NCBI GenBank assembly: GCA_016840595.1
Contig: JAEOSA010000123.1
Coordinates: 1 to 5,993 of the forward strand
Direction: 5' to 3'
Origin: Candidatus Hermodarchaeota archaeon
Lineage (GTDB): Archaea > Asgardarchaeota > Hermodarchaeia > Hermodarchaeales > Hermodarchaeaceae
Length of the DNA: 5,993 bases
A model generated the notes under the pieces. It saw only the letters and a program-made list of their open reading frames with translations, was not told the origin of the DNA and did not search any database. Shown here piece by piece: positions 1-5,618 of the stretch (its first letter is position 1; every line of letters begins with the position of its first letter). The position numbers and the translations under genes are program-made.

Positions 1-1
1 G

Positions 2-277
2 ACACGGCGCCGATCTATGGCATCTTTGCGTCATGTCCTCAAACATACTCCTGAGTTCCAACGACCCGATGGACAGCCCAATGTTACTGACGAAGAACTT
101 AATCAGATTGTATTTTCGTCTCTCCAACGATTGAAAGATAAAGGATTTGTAATTATCTATGGAGAACACCAATTCGCAACACAAATCGCGCTTACTGAGA
201 AAGGAGCTGAATTCATTCAGACTGAACTTTCACCTGAATCATTGCAATTCTTAGAAGATTCGGGTCATATGACCTAA
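2..277 (+). CDS. C-terminal part of a winged-helix-like protein (partial at left edge)
   Basis: The reading frame is open from the first bases of the window to a TAA at 275-277. The first ATG is at 17, but no SD precedes it in the visible bases and the frame stays open upstream (codons for T-R-R-R-S), so the gene most likely begins outside the window. From ATG 17 it would be 86 residues. The segment around residues 25-70 has a winged-helix look. An amphipathic helix (NQIVFSSLQRLKDKGFV) resembles the recognition helix with its LxxLxxKGFV ending. A short beta wing follows (IIYGEHQFATQIALTEKG), with the LTEKG motif often seen at the end of the wing in small archaeal HTH proteins. A DNA-binding regulator is the likely role, but the family and target cannot be named. 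An 86-residue complete protein starting at ATG 17 remains possible. Confidence 0.7.
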   Translation, partial: TRRRSMASLRHVLKHTPEFQRPDGQPNVTDEELNQIVFSSLQRLKDKGFVIIYGEHQFATQIALTEKGAEFIQTELSPESLQFLEDSGHMT

Positions 278-397
278 GAAAATTGGGCTAAGATGGCCTC
301 TTGATAGAAAAGTACTGAACGAAAACACATTTCCAGCGAATTAAAGAAATGTTAGCTTGGTCGTTCAAGCGAGTGCCATAGAAACTAACTAGACTCG

Positions 398-414
398 CCT
401 AAAGTATATTTAGG
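398..414 (+). promoter_or_regulatory. TATA box inside an inverted repeat, promoter for the 463-1128 gene
   Basis: CCTAAA (398-403) and TTTAGG (409-414) are perfect 6-bp inverted arms around GTATA. The sequence TATATTTA (405-412) inside is a good archaeal TATA box. Transcription would be expected to start about 25 bases downstream, near 430-437, just ahead of the candidate starts at 447 and 463. An operator overlapping a TATA box would suit repression by blocking TBP, but no binding protein is identified. Confidence 0.5.
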
Positions 415-462
415 ACTACTTATCTTAAATGAGAGAGTTATTTCCTATGGAGCTTAATACAA

Positions 463-1128
463 TTGGTGTCGAAGACTGGAGTGAATGGTGCAGCAAGGTC
501 GGACGTTAAAGCACCTATCATTCATCTAAAAGATGCGTATCGCCTTTTCCAGTCTAAGCAAGTTCGCCAGGATTTGATGCTTCCATCACTGCGAATACTT
601 GCAAGCCTTTTGGGAACCCAAGACCTTGGAAGAGAACCTGAGGCCTTGTTTGCAGCAGCACTTTACATTGCTTTTCGACACCCCAACACTTACCCGAATC
701 TAGTACCGCGAAGCTATTTTTCATCTGACAGTTCACGCGGTACAAAACGACAACCAGCGGATCCGGTATTTCAAGATCCTTTTGCCGCTAAAGATTCGAG
801 CATCGATTGGTATACTAAACGCATTGTCGAGAAGCTTGGGATAATCATTCTATATGATGAAAGAGGGCTTCCCTATTTTCTTGAAAAAATGGGACCAATA
901 TATCGATTAATTGATGCATTGGCAGAAGAAACGGCGATTGATGCAGTGTTAACTTCACACATTGCTAATCGTCGTGAGCTTCTCGAACCTGTAGTAAGCG
1001 GATTGATGAATCGTATTTTTTCAGTGTTACAATTGCTTCCAAAGGTCTTTTACAACTCGCTATACGAACATTTAGCACCTCATGTAGAAGCATTGATTGA
1101 AAATTCGAAGTGGGCAATTGGTGTTTAG
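463..1128 (+). CDS. Unrecognised, predominantly helical protein of 221 residues
   Basis: I do not recognise the family. The protein looks soluble and mostly alpha-helical, with no signal peptide, membrane segment or obvious catalytic motif. Residues 40-72 (LPSLRILASLL, then EALFAAALYIAFRHP) resemble the helix pattern of a TFIIB/cyclin-type repeat (AAALYIAxR), but only one such helix is convincing, so this is a weak hint. Residues 86-115 are a polar, probably flexible stretch rich in S, K, D and P. The C-terminal 40 residues form amphipathic helices. The start is uncertain. TTG 463 has GGAG at 449-452 (10 nt away), with GTG 466 and GTG 481 as alternatives. An ATG at 447 lies in another frame and closes at 507-509. 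The TAG stop overlaps by 3 bases the stop of the minus-strand DUF211 gene. A palindromic promoter lies upstream. Confidence 0.8.
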   Translation: MVSKTGVNGAARSDVKAPIIHLKDAYRLFQSKQVRQDLMLPSLRILASLLGTQDLGREPEALFAAALYIAFRHPNTYPNLVPRSYFSSDSSRGTKRQPADPVFQDPFAAKDSSIDWYTKRIVEKLGIIILYDERGLPYFLEKMGPIYRLIDALAEETAIDAVLTSHIANRRELLEPVVSGLMNRIFSVLQLLPKVFYNSLYEHLAPHVEALIENSKWAIGV

Positions 1129-1424
1129 CCACCGTTTTCCATATGGGTTTTTACTTCTTCCACAACAGTGCGGCCAGCAACAACTTGATCGATTGAATGA
1201 ACAGAAGCTCCACAGGCTTCGAGTGCGGCTTTAACCTCTTCAAATTGGAGATTGTCACCTTCAACTGTTACCTTAATAGACTCTGTATGAGAGTCGACTT
1301 CAACAAGGGCGACGTTGACACCAACAACGCCCTCAACTTTTCCTACCAAGCCTGCAATGTCAACAAGGTTCGGAACGTGTGGCTTGAGTACATCGAGAAC
1401 GAGTCGTTTGATATCAGAAGGCAT
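1125..1424 (-). CDS. DUF211 family protein, ferredoxin-like fold
   Basis: The 99-residue product matches the archaeal DUF211 family in length and pattern: IKRLVLDVLKPH near the N-terminus (residues 5-16), VEGVVGVNVALVEVD (30-44), ESIKVTVEGDNLQFEEVKAAL (48-68) and the ending VHSIDQVVAG (75-84). Family structures show a small alpha/beta ferredoxin-like fold that forms oligomers. The biochemical role is unknown, so none is claimed here. The ATG at 1424 is preceded by AGGAGA (1435-1430) at 5 nt, a good SD. It follows the fae-hps gene on the same strand after 117 bases with no clear terminator, so read-through from that promoter is possible, although a weak TATA-like TACTTATG lies around 1479-1486. 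It converges on the 463-1128 gene with a 3-base stop overlap (1126-1128), so the two messages would be antisense to each other at their 3' ends. Confidence 0.93.
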   Translation of the reverse strand: MPSDIKRLVLDVLKPHVPNLVDIAGLVGKVEGVVGVNVALVEVDSHTESIKVTVEGDNLQFEEVKAALEACGASVHSIDQVVAGRTVVEEVKTHMENGG

Positions 1425-1541
1425 TGAATTCTCCTGTTAAGAAGATTGTATCTCTCTTTTCTATCTATTGTTTCAGCATAAGTACGCGCATCCCAAGCGC
1501 ATTTGATATTGTGCTTCTTAGAAGGAGCAATAGTCTTCTGA

Positions 1542-2726
1542 TTATTCTGTATGGACCCGGAATAGATCAATATCACCCTGCATTTGGGTGAGGAATTCTC
1601 GTGTTGACCTTTCGATATCGCGAGATTGTGTAATATATCTCCCAACAACGATGATATCGGCTTTGGCTTTGAGAGCTGCACTAATATTATCCGGTCGGAT
1701 GCCACCAGCTACTGAAACGAGAAGGCGTTTGCCCTTGAAAGCCGTTTTCACCGCCTTTACAATGTCCCATTTGTGCTCAGCACGACCTTCAGTGTCGATA
1801 CCACGATGCATAATTACCACATTTGGTGGCATCTTCAGACTCTGAAGTTTTGCTACAGGATCTTCTACATTCATCATATCTACAAATGAGTATATGCCCA
1901 ATCGATTGGTTTCATAGATGAATTGGTCAATTGTTTCTAGAGATGCTAGCCCAGATACAACTACAGCGTCAGCAGATTCATCAAAGGCCAAGTCAACTTC
2001 GACTTTTCCAACATCAAGTGTTTTCAGATCTGCAACCAAGAATTTGTCCTTCGAAACTTCTCTTAAATCACTTAGGACAGCAGTACCGTACCGTTTGATG
2101 AGGGGAGTTCCCGCTTCCAGAATTAGATTATCGCTTCGTGGTAATGCGGCTATAATCTTCTTTGTTTTTTCAAGGTCGGGAATATCTAATGCTATTTGAA
2201 GATAGGGTGGACGCCATAGCCGTGGTACCCGAAAGCCCATGATTGGATGTGTTGCCCGATCTTTATCGTACATAATTTTGTCCACAGGAGGATAGTTAGA
2301 GAGTGCTCGTTGAATCGAAAGCTTTGTCGCTGCATAATTGTAATGATAGATTCGCCGGTAATCTTTCGCATCTGGATGTATAAATACACTACAGATAACG
2401 ACCCATTCATCCGCTTTCCCTTTAGGGATAATTCCTTCTTCTAGGGCATCAGCAACCGCTTTTGCCACAGCAGCTTGGGCCGGACCAAAGATTTTCTCAG
2501 CATCACCCATGTCTTTAACCGTAACTTTTGGTATAATGAGCGTATGAGGTTTCGGTGGAAGATTTGGTCGAATCACCGCCAATAACGGGGAATGACCATG
2601 TGAAACGTTTGTCATACCATGTGCAAAGGCTGTTCCAACCGGACCAGACTTATCTCCAATAATCAGGTCAATATGTGCAATTTCAGGAGATTTTCCTACT
2701 AGGGCTTCACCAACAAGATACACCAT
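1542..2726 (-). CDS. fae-hps: Bifunctional formaldehyde-activating enzyme / 3-hexulose-6-phosphate synthase
   Basis: The 394-residue protein has two enzyme domains. Residues 1-160 are Fae, which condenses formaldehyde with tetrahydromethanopterin. Visible marks are [20 protein letters not shown], with His18 matching the family's catalytic histidine, then [19 protein letters not shown] and the [13 protein letters not shown] stretch. Residues 175-390 are Hps, a TIM-barrel aldolase. Marks are LQIALD (Asp181), ILEAGTPLI (Glu204), the D-x-K-x-x-D signature ADLKTLDVG (Asp233, Lys235, Asp238), MHRGID (307-310), and the phosphate-binding VAGGI and VGRYIT near the C-terminus. In archaea the fusion is known to cleave hexulose 6-phosphate to ribulose 5-phosphate plus formaldehyde, which Fae then captures. 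This supplies pentoses where the oxidative pentose phosphate pathway is missing. The partner isomerase (PHI) is not in the window. ATG 2726 has a weak SD (GGGGA) and opens with the canonical Fae N-terminus. A TATA box and palindrome lie upstream. Confidence 0.97.
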   Translation of the reverse strand: MVYLVGEALVGKSPEIAHIDLIIGDKSGPVGTAFAHGMTNVSHGHSPLLAVIRPNLPPKPHTLIIPKVTVKDMGDAEKIFGPAQAAVAKAVADALEEGIIPKGKADEWVVICSVFIHPDAKDYRRIYHYNYAATKLSIQRALSNYPPVDKIMYDKDRATHPIMGFRVPRLWRPPYLQIALDIPDLEKTKKIIAALPRSDNLILEAGTPLIKRYGTAVLSDLREVSKDKFLVADLKTLDVGKVEVDLAFDESADAVVVSGLASLETIDQFIYETNRLGIYSFVDMMNVEDPVAKLQSLKMPPNVVIMHRGIDTEGRAEHKWDIVKAVKTAFKGKRLLVSVAGGIRPDNISAALKAKADIIVVGRYITQSRDIERSTREFLTQMQGDIDLFRVHTE

Positions 2727-2773
2727 TATTTGTCGTCCCCAGTGCTAATCCAAATCCCATAACCCTACTCTCC

Positions 2774-2799
2774 GTTATAAGAACGTTTTGTGACAAAAC
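2774..2799 (-). promoter_or_regulatory. Promoter of fae-hps: TATA box plus upstream palindrome
   Basis: On the minus strand CTTATAAC (2781-2774) is a good archaeal TATA box, about 50 bases before the fae-hps ATG. The expected transcript start is near 2752, giving a 5' leader of roughly 25 bases. Three bases upstream of the TATA box is a perfect 15-bp palindrome, GTTTTGT-G-ACAAAAC (2785-2799), with 7-bp arms. Its position suits an operator overlapping or flanking the BRE, for either an activator or a repressor. Nothing in the sequence identifies the regulator. Confidence 0.6.
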
Positions 2800-2841
2800 C
2801 GAAAATGAAGAGTATGATAAGTTATGAACAGATTTCGATTC

Positions 2842-3015
2842 TCACCATGTCATTTCCCGTTGAAAAAGCAGATAATGATTAACCCAGTTGGGATCTCCTG
2901 TCGCCTGATAGGTATGAAGCCGCCAGCCTTCATGTTGATATTCAGCAATGACCTTGGCGATTCTCTTATGATGGTTAACCTGCACGCAAACATACTCAAA
3001 ATCAATATCTTTCAA
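2842..3015 (-). CDS. Small DUF4177-like protein, tandem copy A
   Basis: This 57-residue protein has the layout of the small DUF4177-type fold: an N-terminal strand (DFEYVCVQV), a helix (HHKRIAKVIAEYQHEG), the GW turn (EGWRLHTYQA) and a final strand (NHYLLFQR). The function of such proteins is unknown. It is 37/57 identical to the neighbouring copy at 3177-3350, with no gaps. I chose the TTG at 3015 as start because GGGTGA (3028-3023) lies 7 nt before it, and the other copy has the same SD-7 nt-TTG arrangement. Similarity between the copies also weakens sharply upstream of this point. Longer in-frame ATG starts exist at 3030 and 3066 (74 residues), but the extra residues coincide with AT-rich DNA (CCTTTTATTC at 3060-3051) that looks like this gene's own promoter. 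DUF4177 membership is my pattern judgement. Confidence 0.78.
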   Translation of the reverse strand: MKDIDFEYVCVQVNHHKRIAKVIAEYQHEGWRLHTYQATGDPNWVNHYLLFQREMTW

Positions 3016-3022
3016 ATGAGTT

Positions 3023-3028
3023 TCACCC
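3023..3028 (-). promoter_or_regulatory. Ribosome binding site deciding the TTG start of copy A
   Basis: GGGTGA on the minus strand matches the anti-SD end of archaeal 16S rRNA and sits 7 nt before TTG 3015. The equivalent AGGTGA sits at exactly the same spacing in copy B, supporting TTG rather than ATG 3030 or 3066. Confidence 0.6.
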
Positions 3029-3176
3029 ATGAAAGGTACAGTAAAAATTCGAATAAAAGGATTCACTGTTGAAACGTGTCAAACCTTGACTTGAACATTA
3101 TGAAGCTTCATGGGAAAAACGGAAATGGATACTCTTCTTGTTTCAGAGCTTTGGAGGAGCTTTGTTAGTATTGAAT

Positions 3177-3350
3177 TTACCAATCGTATCCTCTTTCAAA
3201 GAGCAGATAATGGTTTACCATGGTTGGTGAACCTACAGCTTGGTAAGTGTGAAGCCGCCAACCCTCCTGTAGGTATTGGGTAATTGCTTTAGCAATTTTT
3301 TTGTGATGATCAACTTGTATACAAACATATTCAAATTCAACTTTCGACAA
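3177..3350 (-). CDS. Small DUF4177-like protein, tandem copy B
   Basis: This second 57-residue member is a paralogue of the 2842-3015 gene: EFEYVCIQV, HHKKIAKAITQYLQEG, then WRLHTYQA and VNHYLLFER align without gaps (37/57 identical). It ends at TAA 3179-3177. The chosen start is TTG 3350, with AGGTGA (3363-3358) 7 nt upstream. ATG 3356, two codons earlier, is only 1 nt from the SD and so is less likely, giving 59 residues if used. Upstream, the minus-strand run AATTTTTTTAC (3396-3386) is a candidate TATA element, so this copy probably has its own promoter. The substitutions are largely conservative (I/V, D/E, K/R), suggesting both copies are maintained as proteins. Function is unknown. It is divergent to the winged-helix gene at 3541, and the two share the upstream region 3364-3524. 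Confidence 0.78.
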   Translation of the reverse strand: MSKVEFEYVCIQVDHHKKIAKAITQYLQEGWRLHTYQAVGSPTMVNHYLLFERGYDW

Positions 3351-3357
3351 GAGCATT

Positions 3358-3363
3358 TCACCT
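3358..3363 (-). promoter_or_regulatory. Ribosome binding site deciding the TTG start of copy B
   Basis: AGGTGA on the minus strand is a strong SD at 7 nt from TTG 3350, matching the arrangement in copy A. ATG 3356 would be only 1 nt away, too close for normal initiation. Confidence 0.6.
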
Positions 3364-3511
3364 GATATAATCTTGAATAAACCTTGTAAAAAAATTAGTG
3401 CGAAGGGTTAGATTCCCAAGGCTTTTGTGGGTAGTCTAGCTAGGAATTCTTGACCAAAACGTTAATACACTGTTATTTCTAATGCCCTTTTACTCAAGTC
3501 TCATAAACTAT

Positions 3512-3517
3512 GGAGGT
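3512..3517 (+). promoter_or_regulatory. Strong SD ahead of ATG 3525, not of the long frame
   Basis: GGAGGT is the strongest plus-strand SD in the window near a start and lies 7 nt before ATG 3525. That ATG reads a 20-codon frame ending at TGA 3585-3587. The long winged-helix frame begins at ATG 3541, 23 nt from this SD, and has an in-frame stop at 3526-3528. A weak AT-rich promoter candidate is TTAATACA (3462-3469). Confidence 0.65.
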
Positions 3518-3524
3518 ATCATGC

Positions 3525-3587
3525 ATGACAACTGAACCTGATGGGGTTGGCTACGAAATCCTCCACCGAAGGTTACTTCCTCGATGA
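3525..3587 (+). other. 20-codon leader ORF, or true 5' end of a frameshifted gene
   Basis: ATG 3525 is ideally spaced from GGAGGT (3512-3517) and encodes 20 residues (MTTEPDGVGYE, then ILHRRLLPR) before TGA. It overlaps the first 15 codons of the winged-helix frame, which lies in the +1 frame relative to it. Either this is a regulatory leader peptide that couples translation to the downstream start at 3541, or it is the natural N-terminus joined to the long frame by a +1 shift, whether programmed, a mutation or an assembly error. The sequence alone cannot decide. Confidence 0.4.
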
Positions 3588-3924
3588 CTTGGGTTCGACT
3601 CCGCTTTTTGAACGCTTTATGCTACACCTAGCGAATGCATTCACGCAACTTGCGTCAACACGATTAACCGAAAAACAACGCTTGTTACTATTTGCTTCAA
3701 ATCAGATACTACGTTACTATCCAGATCTTTCACCTACTGCACTCGCAGAACGTCTTTCGCGGAAATTAGGTATGCCACTGAGTACAACTAAATTTAACCT
3801 CAATGTTCTCAAAGAGGCAGGATTACTTGAAATGAAACCAGCGAGTAAGCGGCGAACCTCCGCGAGTCTTACCTTTGGTGGACATCTTCTCGCTCAACTC
3901 TTGTCAGAACCAAAATTGGAGTAA
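3541..3924 (+). CDS. Winged helix-turn-helix transcriptional regulator
   Basis: The 127-residue frame starts at ATG 3541 and ends at TAA 3922-3924. Residues 20-60 are helical (PLFERFMLHLANAFTQLAS, then TEKQRLLLFASNQILRYY) and could form a dimerisation or scaffold helix pair. Residues 64-97 form the helix-turn-helix: SPTALAERLSRKLG, the turn MPLSTT, then the recognition helix KFNLNVLKEAGLLE. Residues 100-121 form a basic wing and closing helix (SKRRTSASLTFGGHLLAQLL). The pattern fits small archaeal ArsR/MarR-like winged-helix regulators without matching one by name. The start codon has no SD of its own, because the good SD upstream serves ATG 3525 in another frame, so the N-terminus is doubtful. 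It is divergent from the small-protein gene at 3177-3350 and convergent with GAPDH, 64 bases away. The T-rich stretch CCTTTCTTTTCT (3979-3990) may end its transcript. Confidence 0.85.
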   Translation: MGLATKSSTEGYFLDDLGSTPLFERFMLHLANAFTQLASTRLTEKQRLLLFASNQILRYYPDLSPTALAERLSRKLGMPLSTTKFNLNVLKEAGLLEMKPASKRRTSASLTFGGHLLAQLLSEPKLE

Positions 3925-3988
3925 CCAATACTCATCAGAAGGATTAGGAGGATTATTTCTTGCAGATAGTCCTCGTGCCCTTTCTTTT

Positions 3989-4993
3989 CTACATCTTTGA
4001 GGCGACTAATTGAGTAAGTTCAATTAGCCGTGTGCTAAAACCAGCTTCATTATCATACCACGATACGACGTGAGCAAAGTTTTTGCTGAGAACTTCGGTG
4101 AGTTGACTGTCAAAAATGGATGAATGGTGATTACCGATAATATCGGTTGATACGATGGGGTCTTCATTGTATTGTAATATTCCCTTGAGGTTCGTTTGAG
4201 CAGCCTTGTGGAAGGTTTGGTTTATTTCGTCTTTTGTCGTGGTTTTTTCAAGTTCAACGCTGAGATCGATGATTGATCCGTCCGGAACTGGGACGCGATA
4301 GGCCATAGCAGCAAGTTTCCCTTCAAGCTGGGGGAACAATCGGATGATGGCTTTTGCTGCTCCTGTTGTCGTGGGGATGATATTGATAGGTGCAGCACGA
4401 GCACGTCGGTAGTCTTTGTGGATGGCGTCGAGCATACGTTGATCGAGAGTGTATCCGTGTATGGTAGACATGAACCCGCGTTTGACTCCATAGGTTTCCA
4501 TTAGCACTTTGATGACGGGAGCAAAACAGTTGGTGGTGCATGAGGCATTCGAGATGATATTATGCTTGTCGGGGTCATATGTGTGATCATTGACGCCGAG
4601 GACAAACATAGCATCTTCTCCTTTTCCAGGGGCGGAAATTATCACCTTCTGTGCACCCGCCTTTTGGTGTAATACCGCTTTGTCGCGTTCACGGAAAACA
4701 CCGGTAGCTTCAATGGCGATAGCTACGTCCAGTTTTTTCCATGGGAGATTCGCGGGGTCTCGTTCCTGGAACAGTTTGATTGGGTGGTTGTCGATTATGA
4801 TTTCATTGTTGGTAGCTTCAATGGTTCCAGGATATTGCCCATAAATTGAGTCATATTTCAGTAGGTGTGCAACGATATTGGTATCGCCTAAGTCGTTTGC
4901 TGCAACGATTTCTAGATTTTTGGCTTTCATCACGCCACGTAGAAAATTTCGTCCGATTCGCCCAAGTCCGTTGATGGCAACTTTTACAGCCAT
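3989..4993 (-). CDS. gap: Class I glyceraldehyde-3-phosphate dehydrogenase, phosphorylating
   Basis: The 334-residue protein is full length for class I GAPDH, which interconverts glyceraldehyde 3-phosphate and 1,3-bisphosphoglycerate with NAD(P). The Rossmann motif INGLGRIGRN is at residues 7-16, with Asp34 in the AANDLGD loop. The catalytic motif SNASCTTNC carries Cys152, and His179 is in HGYT. KDYRRARAA, NIIPTTTGAAKA and the C-terminal WYDNEAGFS are all present. Where NAD-specific enzymes have Leu-Pro before the HKD motif, this one has Ala190-Ile191. Loss of that pair is associated with NADP acceptance in photosynthetic GAPDHs, so dual specificity is an inference. ATG 4993 was chosen because GGAGGA (5006-5001) lies 7 nt upstream. 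A GTG at 5008 in frame would add five residues but overlaps the SD. Most archaea use the unrelated-looking class II enzyme, so this bacterial/eukaryotic-type gene suggests old transfer. Confidence 0.97.
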   Translation of the reverse strand: MAVKVAINGLGRIGRNFLRGVMKAKNLEIVAANDLGDTNIVAHLLKYDSIYGQYPGTIEATNNEIIIDNHPIKLFQERDPANLPWKKLDVAIAIEATGVFRERDKAVLHQKAGAQKVIISAPGKGEDAMFVLGVNDHTYDPDKHNIISNASCTTNCFAPVIKVLMETYGVKRGFMSTIHGYTLDQRMLDAIHKDYRRARAAPINIIPTTTGAAKAIIRLFPQLEGKLAAMAYRVPVPDGSIIDLSVELEKTTTKDEINQTFHKAAQTNLKGILQYNEDPIVSTDIIGNHHSSIFDSQLTEVLSKNFAHVVSWYDNEAGFSTRLIELTQLVASKM

Positions 4994-5034
4994 AAAGTAT
5001 TCCTCCACGGGGCTTGACGATTCAATACTTTTTA

Positions 5035-5042
5035 GCTATAAG
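5035..5042 (-). promoter_or_regulatory. TATA box of the GAPDH gene
   Basis: CTTATAGC on the minus strand is about 45 bases before ATG 4993. Transcription would start near 5012, leaving a short leader of about 20 bases that contains the GGAGGA SD. This indicates that GAPDH has its own promoter separate from the upstream 5113-5580 gene. Confidence 0.5.
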
Positions 5043-5079
5043 TGTTTCCGCCCGTTTCTTCAGAATTTGCTGGAACGTG

Positions 5080-5096
5080 AAAAAAACAGGAACCTG
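5080..5096 (-). terminator. Short hairpin plus T7 run after the 5113-5580 gene
   Basis: On the minus strand CAGG-TT-CCTG (5096-5087) is followed directly by seven T (5086-5080). Oligo-T is the main archaeal termination signal. The hairpin is too short to be strong. It lies 17 bases after the stop of the upstream gene and ahead of the GAPDH promoter. Confidence 0.5.
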
Positions 5097-5112
5097 ACCC
5101 GTCTCGATTCTC

Positions 5113-5580
5113 CTAATTTTCGAGCTGTTCTGTGATGCTTTCTGGAAGCGATTCACGGGCGAGAAGGTAGATGATTGAGATAAGAAACAAGTCGAAGTCA
5201 GCTAAATCTTCGATGTTTGCCCAAGGTGTAGAATCTTGTGTAACACAGAGTATGAGGGGCGCTTTTCCCTCTTGCAGGGCTTGAACATTTCCCATTTTGA
5301 GATCAACTTCGAAGGTTGCCTCTTCACGTTCGATTAAAAGTCGATTTCCACGAATTTTGAAGCCCTCTGATTTTAGAATGTGTTTTAATCGTTCGAGGTT
5401 GCGCCGCTGGGTGGGTTTTGGTTTCCCTGTCACTTGGAGGTCACGTTTTCGTCGAAGCTCGAGCATCCACTGCTCGTCTTGTTTGTCATCAGGGTGTTCC
5501 GAGTCCGATGTCCGTTTATTTGAACGTGGAGACGGATTGATGAGATACACACCCCGAGAGTGAATTTTTGATAGTATCAT
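5113..5580 (-). CDS. Unrecognised protein of about 155 residues, downstream of the profilin-like gene
   Basis: I do not recognise this family. From ATG 5580 the product is 155 residues. A TTG at 5592 would add four, and a GTG at 5550 is another possible start. None has a clear SD, although TTTTATGATA (5583-5574) could itself be a TATA box favouring a later start. The first 40 or so residues are polar, low in hydrophobics and probably disordered (PSPRSNKRTSDSEHPDD). A basic helix follows (MLELRRKRDLQ), then a compact alpha/beta region from about residue 58: RRNLERLKHILKSEGFKI, strands RGNRLLIERE and ATFEVDLKMG, APLILCVTQD, and a hydrophobic helix (FDLFLISIIYLLARE) near the end. The last helix is probably core packing, not a membrane span, because acidic residues flank it. 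The gene follows the profilin-like gene by about 38 bases on the same strand, so the two are probably co-transcribed. Confidence 0.75.
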   Translation of the reverse strand: MILSKIHSRGVYLINPSPRSNKRTSDSEHPDDKQDEQWMLELRRKRDLQVTGKPKPTQRRNLERLKHILKSEGFKIRGNRLLIEREEATFEVDLKMGNVQALQEGKAPLILCVTQDSTPWANIEDLADFDLFLISIIYLLARESLPESITEQLEN

Positions 5581-5618
5581 AAAAGGGGACAAATGCGATG
5601 ATGAACGCAGGGACTGAG

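Noticed and set aside
1513..1528. CTTCT-T-AGAAG palindrome considered as the fae-hps terminator
   Set aside because: The hairpin is short and no T-run follows it on the minus strand, so termination there is not supported.
1343..1705. 120-codon minus-strand frame spanning the DUF211/fae-hps gap
   Set aside because: It overlaps both conserved genes out of frame. Its sequence has no domain pattern and no SD supports its start.
1918..2199. 93-codon plus-strand open frame
   Set aside because: It lies entirely antisense to the fae-hps coding sequence, whose motifs are unmistakable. Its serine/threonine-rich product looks like a reverse-complement shadow.
2824..3072. 82-codon plus-strand frame covering copy A
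   Set aside because: The minus-strand frame has a clear paralogue at 3177-3350 with matching SD sites, so the plus-strand frame is a shadow.
2842..3350. Small-gene pair considered as a toxin-antitoxin system
   Set aside because: The two products are paralogues of equal length, not a toxin with a different antitoxin, and each appears to have its own promoter.
3436..3443. CTAGCTAG palindrome in the divergent promoter region
   Set aside because: Eight bases with no spacer and no second copy is within chance for a region this size.
4222..4541. Two overlapping minus-strand open frames within the GAPDH region
   Set aside because: They are out of frame inside a full-length conserved GAPDH and have low-complexity S/T/H/R-rich products with no recognisable fold.
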